From positions 1-48,551 of the forward strand of contig NZ_BOPC01000067.1 of assembly GCF_016863555.1 (NCBI RefSeq): 48,551 nt of DNA. The letters run 5' to 3'. A program made the position numbers and the translations under genes. Of this stretch, positions 34,655-43,563 are shown one piece after another. Position 1 is the stretch's first letter; the number at the start of each line of letters is the position of its first letter. Under the pieces are notes generated by a model. That model was not told the DNA's origin. It ran no database searches and saw nothing but the letters and a program-made list of their open reading frames with translations. This stretch comes from Micromonospora qiuiae (GTDB lineage: Bacteria; Actinomycetota; Actinomycetes; Mycobacteriales; Micromonosporaceae).

Positions 34655-35599
34655 TCACACCGACGCCAGCCGATCCAACCGACTGAGGATGACACCCTCG
34701 CGCAGCGCCCATGGACAGATGTCCACCGAGTCGACCCCGAGACGGCGCATCACCGCCTCGGCGACGACGGCACCGGCCAGCAGTTGGTGGGCGCGTCCGA
34801 CGCTCACCCCCTCCAGCTCGACCAGCTGCGCCGGCGGGATGTGGCGGATGAAGCCGAGCACCTGCCGCAGCCCCGAGGCGGTCAACTCGCGCCGGGCCCG
34901 GGGCCCGGCGCTGCTGGGGGCCGCCCCGGCGAGCCGGGCCAGTGTGCGGAACGCCTTGGAGGTGGCCACCGGAAGGTCCCAGCCCACCTCGGTGATCCGT
35001 TTCACCACGGGGTCGAGCCGGGCATCGACGTACTCGCGCAGCTCGTGCACCGCCTCCGCCCGGGGTGGGCTGGTGTCCTGCGGCCCGACGCCGAGCCGGT
35101 CTCGGGTGAGCCGGCCGACGCCAAGCGGAAGCGACACCGCGACGTCGGGGTCCTCGTCGATGCCCGCCGCGATCTCCAGCGAGCCGCCGCCGATGTCCAG
35201 CACCAGTAGCCGGCCCGCCGACCAGCCGAACCAGCGCCGGACCGCGAGGAAGGTCATCCGCGCCTCGTCCGCGCCGGCGAGCATCTCCAGGCGTACGCCG
35301 CTGGCGTCACGGACCCGGGCCAGCACCTCGCCGGCGTTGGTGGCGTCGCGTACCGCGGAGGTGGCGAAGGCGAGCAGATCGTCGACCCCCAGGGCGGTGG
35401 CCGAGGCACGGGCCGCGCGGACCGCCTCGACCAGAGCGTCCGCGCCGGCCTCACGGAGCGCGCCGTCCGGGCCGACCTGCTCGGCGAGCCGCAGCACCAT
35501 TTTCTCCGAGTGCGTCGGCCACGGGTGCGCTCCCCGGTGGGCGTCGACCACCAGCAGATGCACCGTGTTCGAGCCGACGTCGAGGACACCCAGTCGCAT
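34655..35599 (-). CDS. Exopolyphosphatase / pppGpp phosphohydrolase family protein
   Basis: A 314-residue Ppx/GppA protein: MRLGVLDVGSNTVHLLVVDA is the first phosphate loop, AFATSAVRDATN and LVLDIGGGSLEIA are the second ATPase-like motifs, and SLPLGVGRLTRD follows. It lacks the C-terminal HD extension of long Ppx enzymes. In mycobacteria the orthologue near senX3-regX3 (recalled as Rv0496) is a short-chain exopolyphosphatase. TAGTGT (35607-35612) seven bases before ATG 35599 suggests leaderless transcription. It is divergent from the Cys-rich protein gene, with start codons 72 bp apart. Position near PhoP/PhoR fits phosphate metabolism. Confidence 0.92.
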   Translation of the reverse strand: MRLGVLDVGSNTVHLLVVDAHRGAHPWPTHSEKMVLRLAEQVGPDGALREAGADALVEAVRAARASATALGVDDLLAFATSAVRDATNAGEVLARVRDASGVRLEMLAGADEARMTFLAVRRWFGWSAGRLLVLDIGGGSLEIAAGIDEDPDVAVSLPLGVGRLTRDRLGVGPQDTSPPRAEAVHELREYVDARLDPVVKRITEVGWDLPVATSKAFRTLARLAGAAPSSAGPRARRELTASGLRQVLGFIRHIPPAQLVELEGVSVGRAHQLLAGAVVAEAVMRRLGVDSVDICPWALREGVILSRLDRLASV

Positions 35600-35671
35600 G
35601 GGCAGAACACTAGGCCAACCGTTCGCGGCACTCGCCGACCTGCCCGCCGCACCCCGCGTACGCTGGGCCGG

Positions 35672-36481
35672 GTGACAGGGCAGATCGAACTCCGCGTGCT
35701 GGTGGACGACCCGACGGACCCGCGGAGCCGGGAGGTGCCGTTGGACTTCCCCCGGGAGTGGATCGAATTCGTCGACCCGGCGGACGAACGGCACGTGGTC
35801 CGGGCCGACCTGACCTGGCTGCTGTCCCGTTGGACCTGCGTCTTCGGTCGGGGCTGCCACGGCATCATCGCCGGGCGGGCCGCCGACGGCTGCTGTTCGC
35901 ACGGCGCGTTCTTCACCGACTCGGACGACGAGAAGCGGGTGCGGGCGGCAGTGAAGCGGCTGACCCCGGAGACCTGGCAGCACTTCCGTCGCGGCTTCAA
36001 GAACTGGACCGACAACGACACGGTGGACGGCAAGACGCCGGCACGTCGTACCGCGACCCGGGATTCGGACGGGCCGTGCGTCTTCCTCAACGACGCGGAC
36101 TTTCCGGGCGGAAGCGGCTGCGCGCTGCACGCCCAGGCACTGCGCGACGGAGTCCACCCGCTGGAGTACAAGCCGGACGTGTGCTGGCAGTTGCCGATCC
36201 GCCGGGACCAGGAGTGGGTGAAGCGACCCGACAACACCAAGGTGCTGGTCTCCACGCTGGCCGAGTTCGACCGGCGGGGCTGGGGCGCCGGCGGGCACGA
36301 CCTCGACTGGTGGTGCACCTCGTCCACGGACGCGCACGTCGGCGCCGAACCGATGTACCTGTCGTACGCCCCGGAGCTGACCGCGCTCGTCGGCGAGGCC
36401 GCGTACGCCAAGCTGGCCGAGCTGTGCGCCACGCGACTGCGGCAGGGCCTGGTCGCCCCCCATCCCGCCGACCCGCTCTAA
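35672..36481 (+). CDS. Cysteine-cluster protein, DUF3109-like
   Basis: A 269-residue protein of unknown function. Conserved-looking Cys and His sites are CVFGRGCHGI and CCSHGAFF in the first half and CVFLNDADFPGGSGCALHAQAL then YKPDVCWQLP in the second, ending HDLDWWCTS. The pattern resembles zinc/iron-chelating DUF3109 or YkgJ-like proteins, so a metal or Fe-S site is plausible. No signal peptide or membrane helix. TACGCT (35659-35664) lies seven bases before GTG 35672. Family name is a moderate-confidence recollection. Confidence 0.72.
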   Translation: MTGQIELRVLVDDPTDPRSREVPLDFPREWIEFVDPADERHVVRADLTWLLSRWTCVFGRGCHGIIAGRAADGCCSHGAFFTDSDDEKRVRAAVKRLTPETWQHFRRGFKNWTDNDTVDGKTPARRTATRDSDGPCVFLNDADFPGGSGCALHAQALRDGVHPLEYKPDVCWQLPIRRDQEWVKRPDNTKVLVSTLAEFDRRGWGAGGHDLDWWCTSSTDAHVGAEPMYLSYAPELTALVGEAAYAKLAELCATRLRQGLVAPHPADPL

Positions 36482-36547
36482 CCGACGCCGGGTGATGAGA
36501 TTTCGGAATCGCTGCGGAAACTTTTTGAGTCGATTCTTTCCCGAGGA

Positions 36548-37231
36548 TCAGGGCTCGAACTTGTAGCCGAGGCCGCGCACCGTGACGATGTGGCGCGGGG
36601 TGGACGGCTCCGGCTCGATCTTCGAGCGCAGGCGCTTGACGTGCACGTCCAGCGTCTTGGTGTCGCCCACGTAGTCGGCGCCCCAGACCCGGTCTATCAG
36701 CTGCCCACGGGTGAGCACCCGGCCGGCGTTGCGCAGCAGCAGCTCCAGCAGTTCGAACTCCTTGAGCGGCAGTTGCACCGCGGCGCCGTCGACGGTCACC
36801 ACGTGCCGCTCGATGTCCATCCGGACCGGCCCGGCGGCCAGCGTCGGCCCCCCCGCCTCGGCCGCCTCGGTGCTCCGTCGGCGGAGCACCGCGCGTATCC
36901 TGGCCACCAGTTCCCGAGGAGAATACGGCTTGGTGACGTAGTCGTCGGCGCCGATCTCCAGGCCAACCACCTTGTCGATCTCGCTGTCCCGTGCGGTGAC
37001 CATGATGATCGGCACGTGTGAGCGCTGCCGCAGCTGTCGGCACACCTCGGTGCCCGACATTTCGGGCAGCATCAGGTCGAGCAGGACGATGTCGGCACCG
37101 GTCCGGTCGAACTCGGTGAGAGCCGACGTGCCCGTGGCGGCCACGGACACCTCGAACCCCTCCTTTCGGAGCATGTACGACAGGGCGTCGGAGAACGACT
37201 CCTCGTCCTCGACCACCAGAACCCGGCTCAA
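36548..37231 (-). CDS. phoP: PhoP/RegX3-type response regulator
   Basis: A 227-residue OmpR-family regulator. The receiver has EDEESF (acidic pair), phospho-acceptor LLDLMLPEMSG (Asp52), VTARD and IGADDYVTKPYSP. The winged helix runs from about 130 and ends GADYVGDTKTLDVHVKRLRSKIE and TVRGLGYKFEP. The start is TTG 37231 behind AAAGGAAA. It is 59 bp downstream of the kinase gene. It corresponds to PhoP of streptomycetes and RegX3 of mycobacteria, the phosphate-starvation regulator that binds PHO boxes, such as those found 1.4 kb upstream. Confidence 0.95.
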   Translation of the reverse strand: MSRVLVVEDEESFSDALSYMLRKEGFEVSVAATGTSALTEFDRTGADIVLLDLMLPEMSGTEVCRQLRQRSHVPIIMVTARDSEIDKVVGLEIGADDYVTKPYSPRELVARIRAVLRRRSTEAAEAGGPTLAAGPVRMDIERHVVTVDGAAVQLPLKEFELLELLLRNAGRVLTRGQLIDRVWGADYVGDTKTLDVHVKRLRSKIEPEPSTPRHIVTVRGLGYKFEP

Positions 37232-37290
37232 CGGCTTTTCCTTTCCATCCGTGTCAGACCGGGCGGAGCCCGGCCGGACCCATCGGCCGC

Positions 37291-38583
37291 TCAGACCGGG
37301 TACAACCCGGCCGGACCGGCCTCGATCCCACCCGACGGCAGTGTCGCCAGCAGGTCGTCCGGAGGACGAGCGGGCAGCCGCAGGGTGAACGTCGACCCCC
37401 CACCAAGCGTGCTCGTCACATCCACCCGTCCGCCATGGTTGCTGGCGATGTGCTTGACGATCGCCAGACCGAGCCCGGTGCCACCGGTTGCCCGGGAGCG
37501 GGCCTGGTCGGCCCGGTAGAACCGCTCGAAGATCCGGTCCACCTCGCCGGGGGCGATGCCGATGCCCTGGTCGGTGACGGCGATCTCGACGTGCTCCTCG
37601 GCGCTGCGGGCGGTGACGCGCACCGTGGTCTCCACGCCCGAGTAGTTGATGGCGTTCTCCACCAGGTTAGCCACGGCGGTGGCCAACTGGCTGTCGCTGC
37701 CGTAGACGGTCAGTCCCCGCTCGGCTTCGACCGTCACGTCGATGCGCCTTGCGGCGGCGGCGGTCCGGGTGCGGTCCACCACCTCGGAGATCACCCAGTC
37801 CACCGCGACCGGCTCGGGGGCGGGTTGCGGCTCGGCGCCCTGGAGTCGGGTCAGTTCCAGCAACTCCTGCACCAGCCGCCCCAGCCGGGTCGACTCGTGC
37901 TGGATCCGCTCGGCGAAGCGCCGCGCCGCGACCAGGTCCCCAGAGAGCTCCGGTCGCTCCTCGTCGGTCGGCCCGGTGGCGTCGAGCAGCGCCTCGGCGA
38001 GCAGTTGCAGCGCGCCGATCGGCGTTTTCAGCTCGTGGCTGACGTTGGCCACGAAGTCGCGGCGGACCCGGGCCAGCCGGTGCGCCTCGGTCACGTCGAC
38101 CGCCTCCACCGCGATGAACCCGCTGCCCAGTCCCATCGCCCGCAGGTGCACACCGAGCGGGTTCTCCCCGATACTGTCGCGGCCCCGGGGCAGGTCGAGC
38201 TGGATCTCGCGGCGCACTCCGGTGCGCCGCACCTGCCCGGCCAGCGTACGCACCAGCGGATGCGCGATGATCGAACCCGGCCGGCCCCCGGTACGCAGCA
38301 GTCCCATCGCCCGCGCCGCCGGGTTGACGAGCACCGGCACATCCTCGGCGTCGAGCACCACGACTCCGGCCCTTAACGAGTCGATCGCGCGGCGACCGAT
38401 CCCGCTCTGCACATCCTCGGCGATCGTCTTCCTCCCCTTACCGAACCGAAAACCTGCCCGCCCGATCGCCCTGGAACCGCCGCCCGGCCGGTCCGCCGCC
38501 GGAATGACCCGCGACAGCCACAGGCCAGCGACCAGCCCGGCCACCACAGCCGCGACCACACCACCCGTCACCGCCCACGTCAC
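37291..38583 (-). CDS. phoR: PhoR/SenX3-type sensor histidine kinase
   Basis: A 430-residue kinase with one N-terminal membrane helix (TGGVVAAVVAGLVAGLWLSRVI, 6-27), a PAS-like region (about 68-165), the DHp helix VRRDFVANVSHELKTPIGALQLLAEALL with phospho-acceptor His183, and an HATPase domain (LVENAINYSG, DQGIGIAPGEVDRIFERFYR, GGTGLGLAIVKHI). A single TM and PAS without a large external sensor suits SenX3/PhoR, which senses phosphate through PhoU and Pst. GTG 38583 has TACGAT (38590-38595) six bases upstream, suggesting leaderless initiation. phoU is divergent. Confidence 0.95.
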   Translation of the reverse strand: MTWAVTGGVVAAVVAGLVAGLWLSRVIPAADRPGGGSRAIGRAGFRFGKGRKTIAEDVQSGIGRRAIDSLRAGVVVLDAEDVPVLVNPAARAMGLLRTGGRPGSIIAHPLVRTLAGQVRRTGVRREIQLDLPRGRDSIGENPLGVHLRAMGLGSGFIAVEAVDVTEAHRLARVRRDFVANVSHELKTPIGALQLLAEALLDATGPTDEERPELSGDLVAARRFAERIQHESTRLGRLVQELLELTRLQGAEPQPAPEPVAVDWVISEVVDRTRTAAAARRIDVTVEAERGLTVYGSDSQLATAVANLVENAINYSGVETTVRVTARSAEEHVEIAVTDQGIGIAPGEVDRIFERFYRADQARSRATGGTGLGLAIVKHIASNHGGRVDVTSTLGGGSTFTLRLPARPPDDLLATLPSGGIEAGPAGLYPV

Positions 38584-38655
38584 GCGGCGATCGTAGGGTC
38601 ATTGTTCACCGGGCTACCGGGCAGACCAGGACGAAGCACCCTCACTTCCGGGAAA

Positions 38656-38694
38656 GTTCACCTTTCCGTCCGGCGCAGTTCACCGGCGTTCACC
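38656..38694 (+). promoter_or_regulatory. PHO boxes in the phoU-phoR intergenic region
   Basis: GTTCACC occurs at 38656-38662, 38678-38684 and 38688-38694, and once more at 38604-38610. The first two are 22 bp apart, twice the 11-bp period of actinobacterial PHO boxes; the last pair are 10 bp apart. This is the known PhoP/RegX3 direct-repeat site. A -10 TAGCTT (38715-38720) for phoU lies 20 bp downstream of the last repeat, so PhoP would bind at the -35. The whole divergent region is 202 bp. Confidence 0.85.
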
Positions 38695-38785
38695 TACGGT
38701 CCTTCCCCGGCCTCTAGCTTGTCCGGCGCACCCCCGTGACAGCCCCGCCGGCCCAACGCCGGCACCGACCGACAGGACGTGAGGT

Positions 38786-39439
38786 ATGCGCGACGAGTTC
38801 CGGGCCGAATTCCGGGCCGAGCTCCAGGCCGTCAGCCAGCTGCTGGTGGAAATGGCCGAAGGCGTACGGGGGGCGCTGCGGCAGGCCACCCGGGCTCTGC
38901 TCACCGCCGACCGCCGGGCGGCCGAGGCGGTGATCGAGGGGGACGCCGAGATCGACGAATGCTACCGGCAGGTGGAGGAGCGGGTCTGCGAGGTGCTCGC
39001 CCGGCAGGCGCCGGTCGCCTCCGACCTGCGCGCCATGATCACCGCGCTGCACGTCGCCGCCGACCTGGAACGGATGGGTGACCTGGCCAACCACGTGGCC
39101 AAGACCGCACTGCGCCGGCATCCGTCGCCCGCCGTTCCGGCGGAGCTGCGGCCGGTCTTCACCGACATGGCGGCGATCGCCGACCGGATGGCCGAGAAGA
39201 TCGCCTCGGTACTGGCCCACCCGGATGCAGACATCGCTGCGGAGCTGGACAGCGACGACGACGCGATGGACGATCTGCACCGGGGCCTGTTCGGGGTGCT
39301 GCTCGGCGCGGACTGGCCGTACGGGGTGGAGACCGCCATCGACGCCACCCTGCTCGGCCGCTTCTACGAGCGGTTCGCCGACCACGCGGTGAACAGCGGC
39401 GAGCACGTCGTCTACCTGATCACCGGCGAACCGGTGTAA
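38786..39439 (+). CDS. phoU: Phosphate signalling regulator PhoU
   Basis: A 217-residue all-helical protein with two PhoU repeats. Metal-binding EADRRAAE-like and DLER-type motifs are visible: AVIEGDAEIDECYRQVEERVCEVLARQAPVASDLRAMITALHVAADLERMGDLANHVAK and a C-terminal copy ending LGRFYERFADHAVNSGEHVVYLITGE. PhoU transmits phosphate status from Pst to the PhoR kinase. ATG 38786 has GTGAGG upstream. Divergent from phoR with PHO boxes between. Its TAA stop begins repeat copy 3. Confidence 0.95.
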   Translation: MRDEFRAEFRAELQAVSQLLVEMAEGVRGALRQATRALLTADRRAAEAVIEGDAEIDECYRQVEERVCEVLARQAPVASDLRAMITALHVAADLERMGDLANHVAKTALRRHPSPAVPAELRPVFTDMAAIADRMAEKIASVLAHPDADIAAELDSDDDAMDDLHRGLFGVLLGADWPYGVETAIDATLLGRFYERFADHAVNSGEHVVYLITGEPV

Positions 39440-39490
39440 GGAAGGGCCCCCTGTTAACGCCTGGTGTATAGCAGGGGGCCCCTTTTAACG
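39437..39490 (-). repeat. 54-bp intergenic repeat, copy 3
   Basis: Third copy, minus orientation. It starts with the phoU stop codon TAA and fills most of the gap to the convergent gpm gene, ending 14 bp before gpm's stop. Its two halves are GTTAACAGGGGGCCCTTCCT and GTTAAAAGGGGCCCCCT, with spacer GCTATACACCAGGC, almost identical to copy 4. Here it could form a bidirectional terminator. Confidence 0.92.
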
Positions 39491-39504
39491 AACTGCCCGG
39501 AGGA

Positions 39505-40272
39505 TCAGCGCCCCTGGTTGGCCACCGCGGCGGCAGCCTCCTTGGCCGCCTCCGCGTCCAGGTAGGTGCCGCCCAGAGTCTGCGGACGCAGCAGCGGGTC
39601 AAGGTCGTAGCGCAGCGGGATCCCAGTGGGGATGTTGAGCTTCGCGATCGCCTCGTCGCTGATCTGGTCCAGGTGCTTGACCAACGCGCGCAGCGAGTTG
39701 CCGTGCGCCGCCACCAGCACGGTCCGGCCCGCCAGGACGTCCGGCACGATCGAGTCGTACCAGTACGGCAGCATCCGCTCGACAACGTCCTTGAGGCATT
39801 CCGTACGCGGCATCAGCTCGGTCGGCAGCAGCGCGTACCGCGGGTCGCCCACCTGGGACCACTCGTCGTCGTCCGCGATCGGCGGGGGCGGCGTGTCGTA
39901 CGAGCGGCGCCAGAGCATGAACTGCTCCTCGCCGTACTCGTCAAGGGTTTGCTTCTTGTTCTTGCCCTGCAGGGCGCCGTAGTGGCGCTCGTTGAGTCGC
40001 CACGACCGGCGTACCGCGATCCAGTGCCGGTCCGCGGCATTCAGCGCCAGCTCGGCGGTACGAATGGCGCGACGCATCACGCTGGTGTGCACCACGTCCG
40101 GCAGCAGGTTGTGCTCGCGCAGCAGCTCGCCGCCGCGGCGCGCCTCGTTCTCCCCCTTCTCGGTCAGGTCCACATCGACCCAGCCGGTGAAGAGGTTCTT
40201 GGCGTTCCAGTCGCTCTCGCCGTGCCGCAGCAGGACCAGCGTCCCGACGGTGGGTCCCTCGCTAGCTGTCAT
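39505..40272 (-). CDS. gpmA: 2,3-bisphosphoglycerate-dependent phosphoglycerate mutase
   Basis: A 255-residue glycolytic enzyme interconverting 3- and 2-phosphoglycerate. LVLLRHGESDWNAKNLFTGW holds the catalytic His17. DLTEKGENEARRGGELL, RRAIRTAELAL, LNERHYGALQGKNK (catalytic Glu) and VAAHGNSLRALVKHL (second His) are canonical. The ATG at 40272 is chosen over a 43-codon extension; CAGGAT (40280-40285) stands seven bases upstream, as in the leaderless genes. Its neighbourhood with phoR/phoP matches mycobacterial gpm1-senX3-regX3. Confidence 0.96.
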   Translation of the reverse strand: MTASEGPTVGTLVLLRHGESDWNAKNLFTGWVDVDLTEKGENEARRGGELLREHNLLPDVVHTSVMRRAIRTAELALNAADRHWIAVRRSWRLNERHYGALQGKNKKQTLDEYGEEQFMLWRRSYDTPPPPIADDDEWSQVGDPRYALLPTELMPRTECLKDVVERMLPYWYDSIVPDVLAGRTVLVAAHGNSLRALVKHLDQISDEAIAKLNIPTGIPLRYDLDPLLRPQTLGGTYLDAEAAKEAAAAVANQGR

Positions 40273-40422
40273 GCCGATCATCCTGCCGCAAGCCGGTGTC
40301 AGACGCGCGGGAAGGGTCGTGACGACCACCACGTGGAAAACGAGATGACCACCGCTCCGACCCAAGATTAGGTTGTAAGGAACAGCAACAAGATCAGTCA
40401 TTACGGAAACGGGGGCGCCGGC

Positions 40423-41730
40423 GTGCGCGCGATGCGGGGTTGGTTCCGGGACACCACAGGCGGTCTACCGAAAACCTTCTGGTATCTCTGGACCGGCACC
40501 CTGATCAACCGGCTCGGCTCGTTCGTCCTCATCTTTCTCGCCATCTACCTGACTCAGGTGCGCGGCTTCTCCGCCACCCAGGCCGGCCTGGTGCTCGGCC
40601 TGTGGGGAGCGGGCGGCGCGGTCGGCACCACCATCGGCGGTACGCTGGCCGACCGCTGGGGAAGGCGCCCGACCCTACTCACGGCTCACCTCGGCGGGGC
40701 GGCCATGATGCTCGCCCTCGGCTTCGCCCGCGATCTGTGGGCGGTCGCCGTCGGTGCCCTGCTACTCGGCCTCTTCGCCGAGGCGGCCCGTCCCGCGTTC
40801 GGCGCGATGATGATCGACGTGGTGCCCGAGCGGGACCGGTTGCGTGCCTTCTCGCTCAACTACTGGGCGATCAACCTCGGCTTCGCCTGCGCGGCGGTGC
40901 TCGCCGGCTTCGCCGCCCAGGCCGACTATCTTCTGCTCTTCGTGGTCAACGCGTCCACCACGCTGGTCACCGCACTGATCATCTTCGTCAAGGTCCGGGA
41001 AACCCGGGCGGTCACCACCGCCGCGCGGCACGACGCCGCACCGACCGGAGCGCTGCGCGCCATCCTGTCCGACCGGGTGTACCTGGGATTCGTGGCCCTG
41101 AACCTGCTCGGCGCGCTGGTCTTCCTCCAGCACATCTCGATGCTGCCGATCGCGATGGCCGACTCGAACCTGAGCCCCGCCACGTACGGTTCGGTGATCG
41201 CCCTCAACGGCGTCCTGATCGTGGTCGGCCAACTGTTCGTGCCCCGGCTCATCCGGGGCCGCAGCCGCTCCCACGTGCTCGCCCTGGCCTCGGTGGTGAT
41301 GGGCGTCGGCTTCGGGCTGACCGCGTTCGCCGACGTCGCCTGGTTCTATGGGCTGACCGTGCTGATCTGGACGATCGGCGAGATGCTCAACTCCCCGTCC
41401 AACGCCACCCTCATCGCGGAACTCTCTCCCGGTGAGCTGCGCGGCCGTTACCAGGGCGTCTTCTCGCTCTCCTGGCAGCTGGCCGGCGCTATCGCACCGA
41501 TCCTCGGCGGGCTGGTACGCGAGCAGGCCGGCAACGTCGCCCTCTGGCTCGGCTGCGCCGCGATCGGGGCGTTGATGGCGGTGGGCCACCTGCTCTCCGG
41601 ACCGGCTCGGGAACGGCGGGCACTGGCGCTGCGTACGGCCGGAGCAGCACCGGCGGTGACGGTCCAGTCGCCCGCGCCTGCGCCGGCCGCGCCCCAGGCC
41701 GCCGAGCCGGTCGCCACCACCCGCAGCTAG
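40423..41730 (+). CDS. MFS transporter, first of a tandem pair
   Basis: A 435-residue major facilitator protein with about 12 membrane helices. Motif A is present as GGTLADRWGRRPTLL (between helices 2 and 3), with FWYLWTGTLINRLGSFVLIFLAIYL as helix 1 and LSPGELRGRYQGVFSLSWQLAG preceding helix 11. The pattern suits a drug/H+ antiporter of the DHA1 type. The C-terminus is a disordered Ala/Pro tail. GTG 40423 is taken; ATG 40432 is possible. It is about half identical by eye to the next gene. Substrate unknown. Confidence 0.9.
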   Translation: MRAMRGWFRDTTGGLPKTFWYLWTGTLINRLGSFVLIFLAIYLTQVRGFSATQAGLVLGLWGAGGAVGTTIGGTLADRWGRRPTLLTAHLGGAAMMLALGFARDLWAVAVGALLLGLFAEAARPAFGAMMIDVVPERDRLRAFSLNYWAINLGFACAAVLAGFAAQADYLLLFVVNASTTLVTALIIFVKVRETRAVTTAARHDAAPTGALRAILSDRVYLGFVALNLLGALVFLQHISMLPIAMADSNLSPATYGSVIALNGVLIVVGQLFVPRLIRGRSRSHVLALASVVMGVGFGLTAFADVAWFYGLTVLIWTIGEMLNSPSNATLIAELSPGELRGRYQGVFSLSWQLAGAIAPILGGLVREQAGNVALWLGCAAIGALMAVGHLLSGPARERRALALRTAGAAPAVTVQSPAPAPAAPQAAEPVATTRS

Positions 41731-41783
41731 GCAGGCGCGACGCATGCCAACCCCGGCGCTTCGAAGCCTGGCCACTACGGCAA

Positions 41784-41808
41784 GATCTGTTAGGTAACCG
41801 AACAGATC
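41784..41808. promoter_or_regulatory. 25-bp inverted repeat upstream of the second MFS gene
   Basis: Perfect 8-bp arms GATCTGTT (41784-41791) and AACAGATC (41801-41808) enclose AGGTAACCG, itself nearly symmetric; in total 11 of 12 base pairs about the centre match. It lies just upstream of the ribosome site of the downstream exporter, so it is a likely repressor operator. No regulator gene is adjacent. Confidence 0.65.
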
Positions 41809-41818
41809 AGGAGGTCCG

Positions 41819-43153
41819 GTGCGGCCCGAAGCACCGCCCCATCAGCCCACTGCCGCGCCGCTCCCGCGCCGAGGGCCCGCTGCGGCCCTGCACCGCGGGC
41901 TGGCCGACACGGCGGGCGGCTTACCCTCCGTCTTCTGGTACCTCTGGGCCGGCCTGCTGATCAACCGGGCCGGGGCGTTCGCGATACTCTTCCTGCCGCT
42001 CTACCTGACCGCCGTCCGGGGTGCCAGCGAGTCCCTGGCCGGGGTGGTCATCGGGGCCTTCGGTGCAGGTGGAGCGGCCGGCGTACTGCTCGGCGGGGTT
42101 TTGGCCGACCGATGGGGACGCCGCGCCACGCTGGTGGCGGCGCACCTGGCCTCCGCCGTACTGATGGTCGCGCTGGCCCTCAGCCAGCACCTCGGCGTGA
42201 TCGCGGCGCTCGCGCTGCTGGTCGGGGTCACACACGCGATGCCGAGCCCGGCCTTCGTCGCGGCCATCGTCGACGTGGTACCCGAATCGCGCCGCTCCCG
42301 CGCCTTCAACCTCCAGTTCTGGGCGTTCAACCTCGGCATGGCGGTGGCCTCGCTGCTGGCCGGTCTGCTGGCGGAGGCGAGCTACCTCGCGCTCTTCCTG
42401 GTGGACGCGGCCGCCACGCTGGCCACCGCCGCACTCATCGCATGGAAGGTGCCCGAGACGATCAGGCACGCGCCAGGGTCCACGGTCACCGGCTCGCGCC
42501 GACCGGGATTGCACACGGCGCTGACCGATCGCCACTTCATGGTCTTCGTCGGGCTGACCTTCATCCTGGCCGTACTGACCACGCAGACATCGACGATCAT
42601 GCCGCTGGCGATGCGCGCCGACGGGCTGGGACCATCGGCGTACGGGACGGTCATGGCGTTGGGCGGGGTCCTGATCGTCTTGGGGCAACTCTTCGTGCCC
42701 CGGCTCATCGACCGCCACCGCAAAGCGCACGTGCTCGCCGTCTCGACCGCACTGCTCGCGATCGGCTTCGGGGCCCTTGCCATCGCCGATGTGCTCGCCC
42801 TCTACCTGGGCGCCTGCGTGGTCTGGACGGTCGGCTCGATGCTGGCCGCGCCACCCAACGCACAGATCAACGCGGAGCTGGCGCCGCCCGCCCTGCGGGC
42901 CCGCTACCAGTCGGTGTTCTACCTGGCCTTCCCGGCCGCCTCGTTCGTCGCGCCCACGCTCGGCGGACTCAGCCTGCAACAGTGGGGCGATGTCCACTGG
43001 CTGATCGTCGGCGGGGTGGGGCTGCTGGCCGCTGGCGGCCACCTGCTCGCCGGCCCGTCCCGGGAACGGCGCGTGTCGGCCCTGCGATCATCGGCGGGCC
43101 CGGAGGCCGTCGAGCCCACGTCGACCGGCGACGGCCGTCGCGCGAGCGTTTGA
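41819..43153 (+). CDS. MFS transporter, second of a tandem pair
   Basis: A 444-residue paralogue of the preceding gene, with the same order of blocks: GGLPSVFWYLWAGLLINRAGAFAILFL, GGVLADRWGRRATLV (motif A), DVVPESRRSRAFNLQFWAFNLGMAVA, VMALGGVLIVLGQLFVPRLI and LAPPALRARYQSVFYLAF. About 12 membrane helices are predicted. GTG 41819 has AGGAGG at good spacing. An operator-like palindrome lies immediately upstream, so this copy appears to be separately regulated. The pair probably arose by tandem duplication and diverged. Substrate unknown. Confidence 0.9.
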   Translation: MRPEAPPHQPTAAPLPRRGPAAALHRGLADTAGGLPSVFWYLWAGLLINRAGAFAILFLPLYLTAVRGASESLAGVVIGAFGAGGAAGVLLGGVLADRWGRRATLVAAHLASAVLMVALALSQHLGVIAALALLVGVTHAMPSPAFVAAIVDVVPESRRSRAFNLQFWAFNLGMAVASLLAGLLAEASYLALFLVDAAATLATAALIAWKVPETIRHAPGSTVTGSRRPGLHTALTDRHFMVFVGLTFILAVLTTQTSTIMPLAMRADGLGPSAYGTVMALGGVLIVLGQLFVPRLIDRHRKAHVLAVSTALLAIGFGALAIADVLALYLGACVVWTVGSMLAAPPNAQINAELAPPALRARYQSVFYLAFPAASFVAPTLGGLSLQQWGDVHWLIVGGVGLLAAGGHLLAGPSRERRVSALRSSAGPEAVEPTSTGDGRRASV

Positions 43154-43563
43154 CTGGGTGGACGGCTGGGTCGCCCGCCGGCTGCGGCAGGTCAGTCGAA
43201 CGCACGGCCGCACGCTCGCCCTCGGCGAGGATCAACGTGATGTGCCCGGCACGTCGTACGACCGGCGGCGGCGGGCGAAGCTCACCCCCGTAAGCAACGC
43301 CCGCTCGCGCCGCCGGTCCAAACAGGTGGCCCACCGTCCCCCAACGGTTCGGTCCACCCGTCCCCACGCCACCCGGGCACGGATCTGAATCGATCCACCG
43401 CTCCCCCGAACGGTTCCGAGCGAACGTGGTGCAATAAAGCTAGTTGGCCCCTGGGCAGCGATTCAACCTGGATGGCTGTCTCGCCGGTCACAGCGGCGGT
43501 CGCGCCTCACGGGGCCCACGTGAGGACCAACATCCGATACCCCCCGTCCATTCCCGCAAACGC
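43154..43563. other. 410-bp gap, no confident gene; possible terminator
   Basis: No convincing gene; one open frame of 76 codons from 43158 is Arg-rich and resembles nothing. A hairpin at 43505-43525, CCTCACG (43505-43511) and CGTGAGG (43519-43525) around a 7-nt loop, lies about 40 bp past the end of the minus-strand histone-like gene and may terminate it. GC is somewhat lower around 43425-43445. Confidence 0.45.

Noticed and set aside
43158..43388. 76-codon plus-strand frame after the second MFS gene
   Set aside because: Highly basic, no motif or good start; most likely intergenic.
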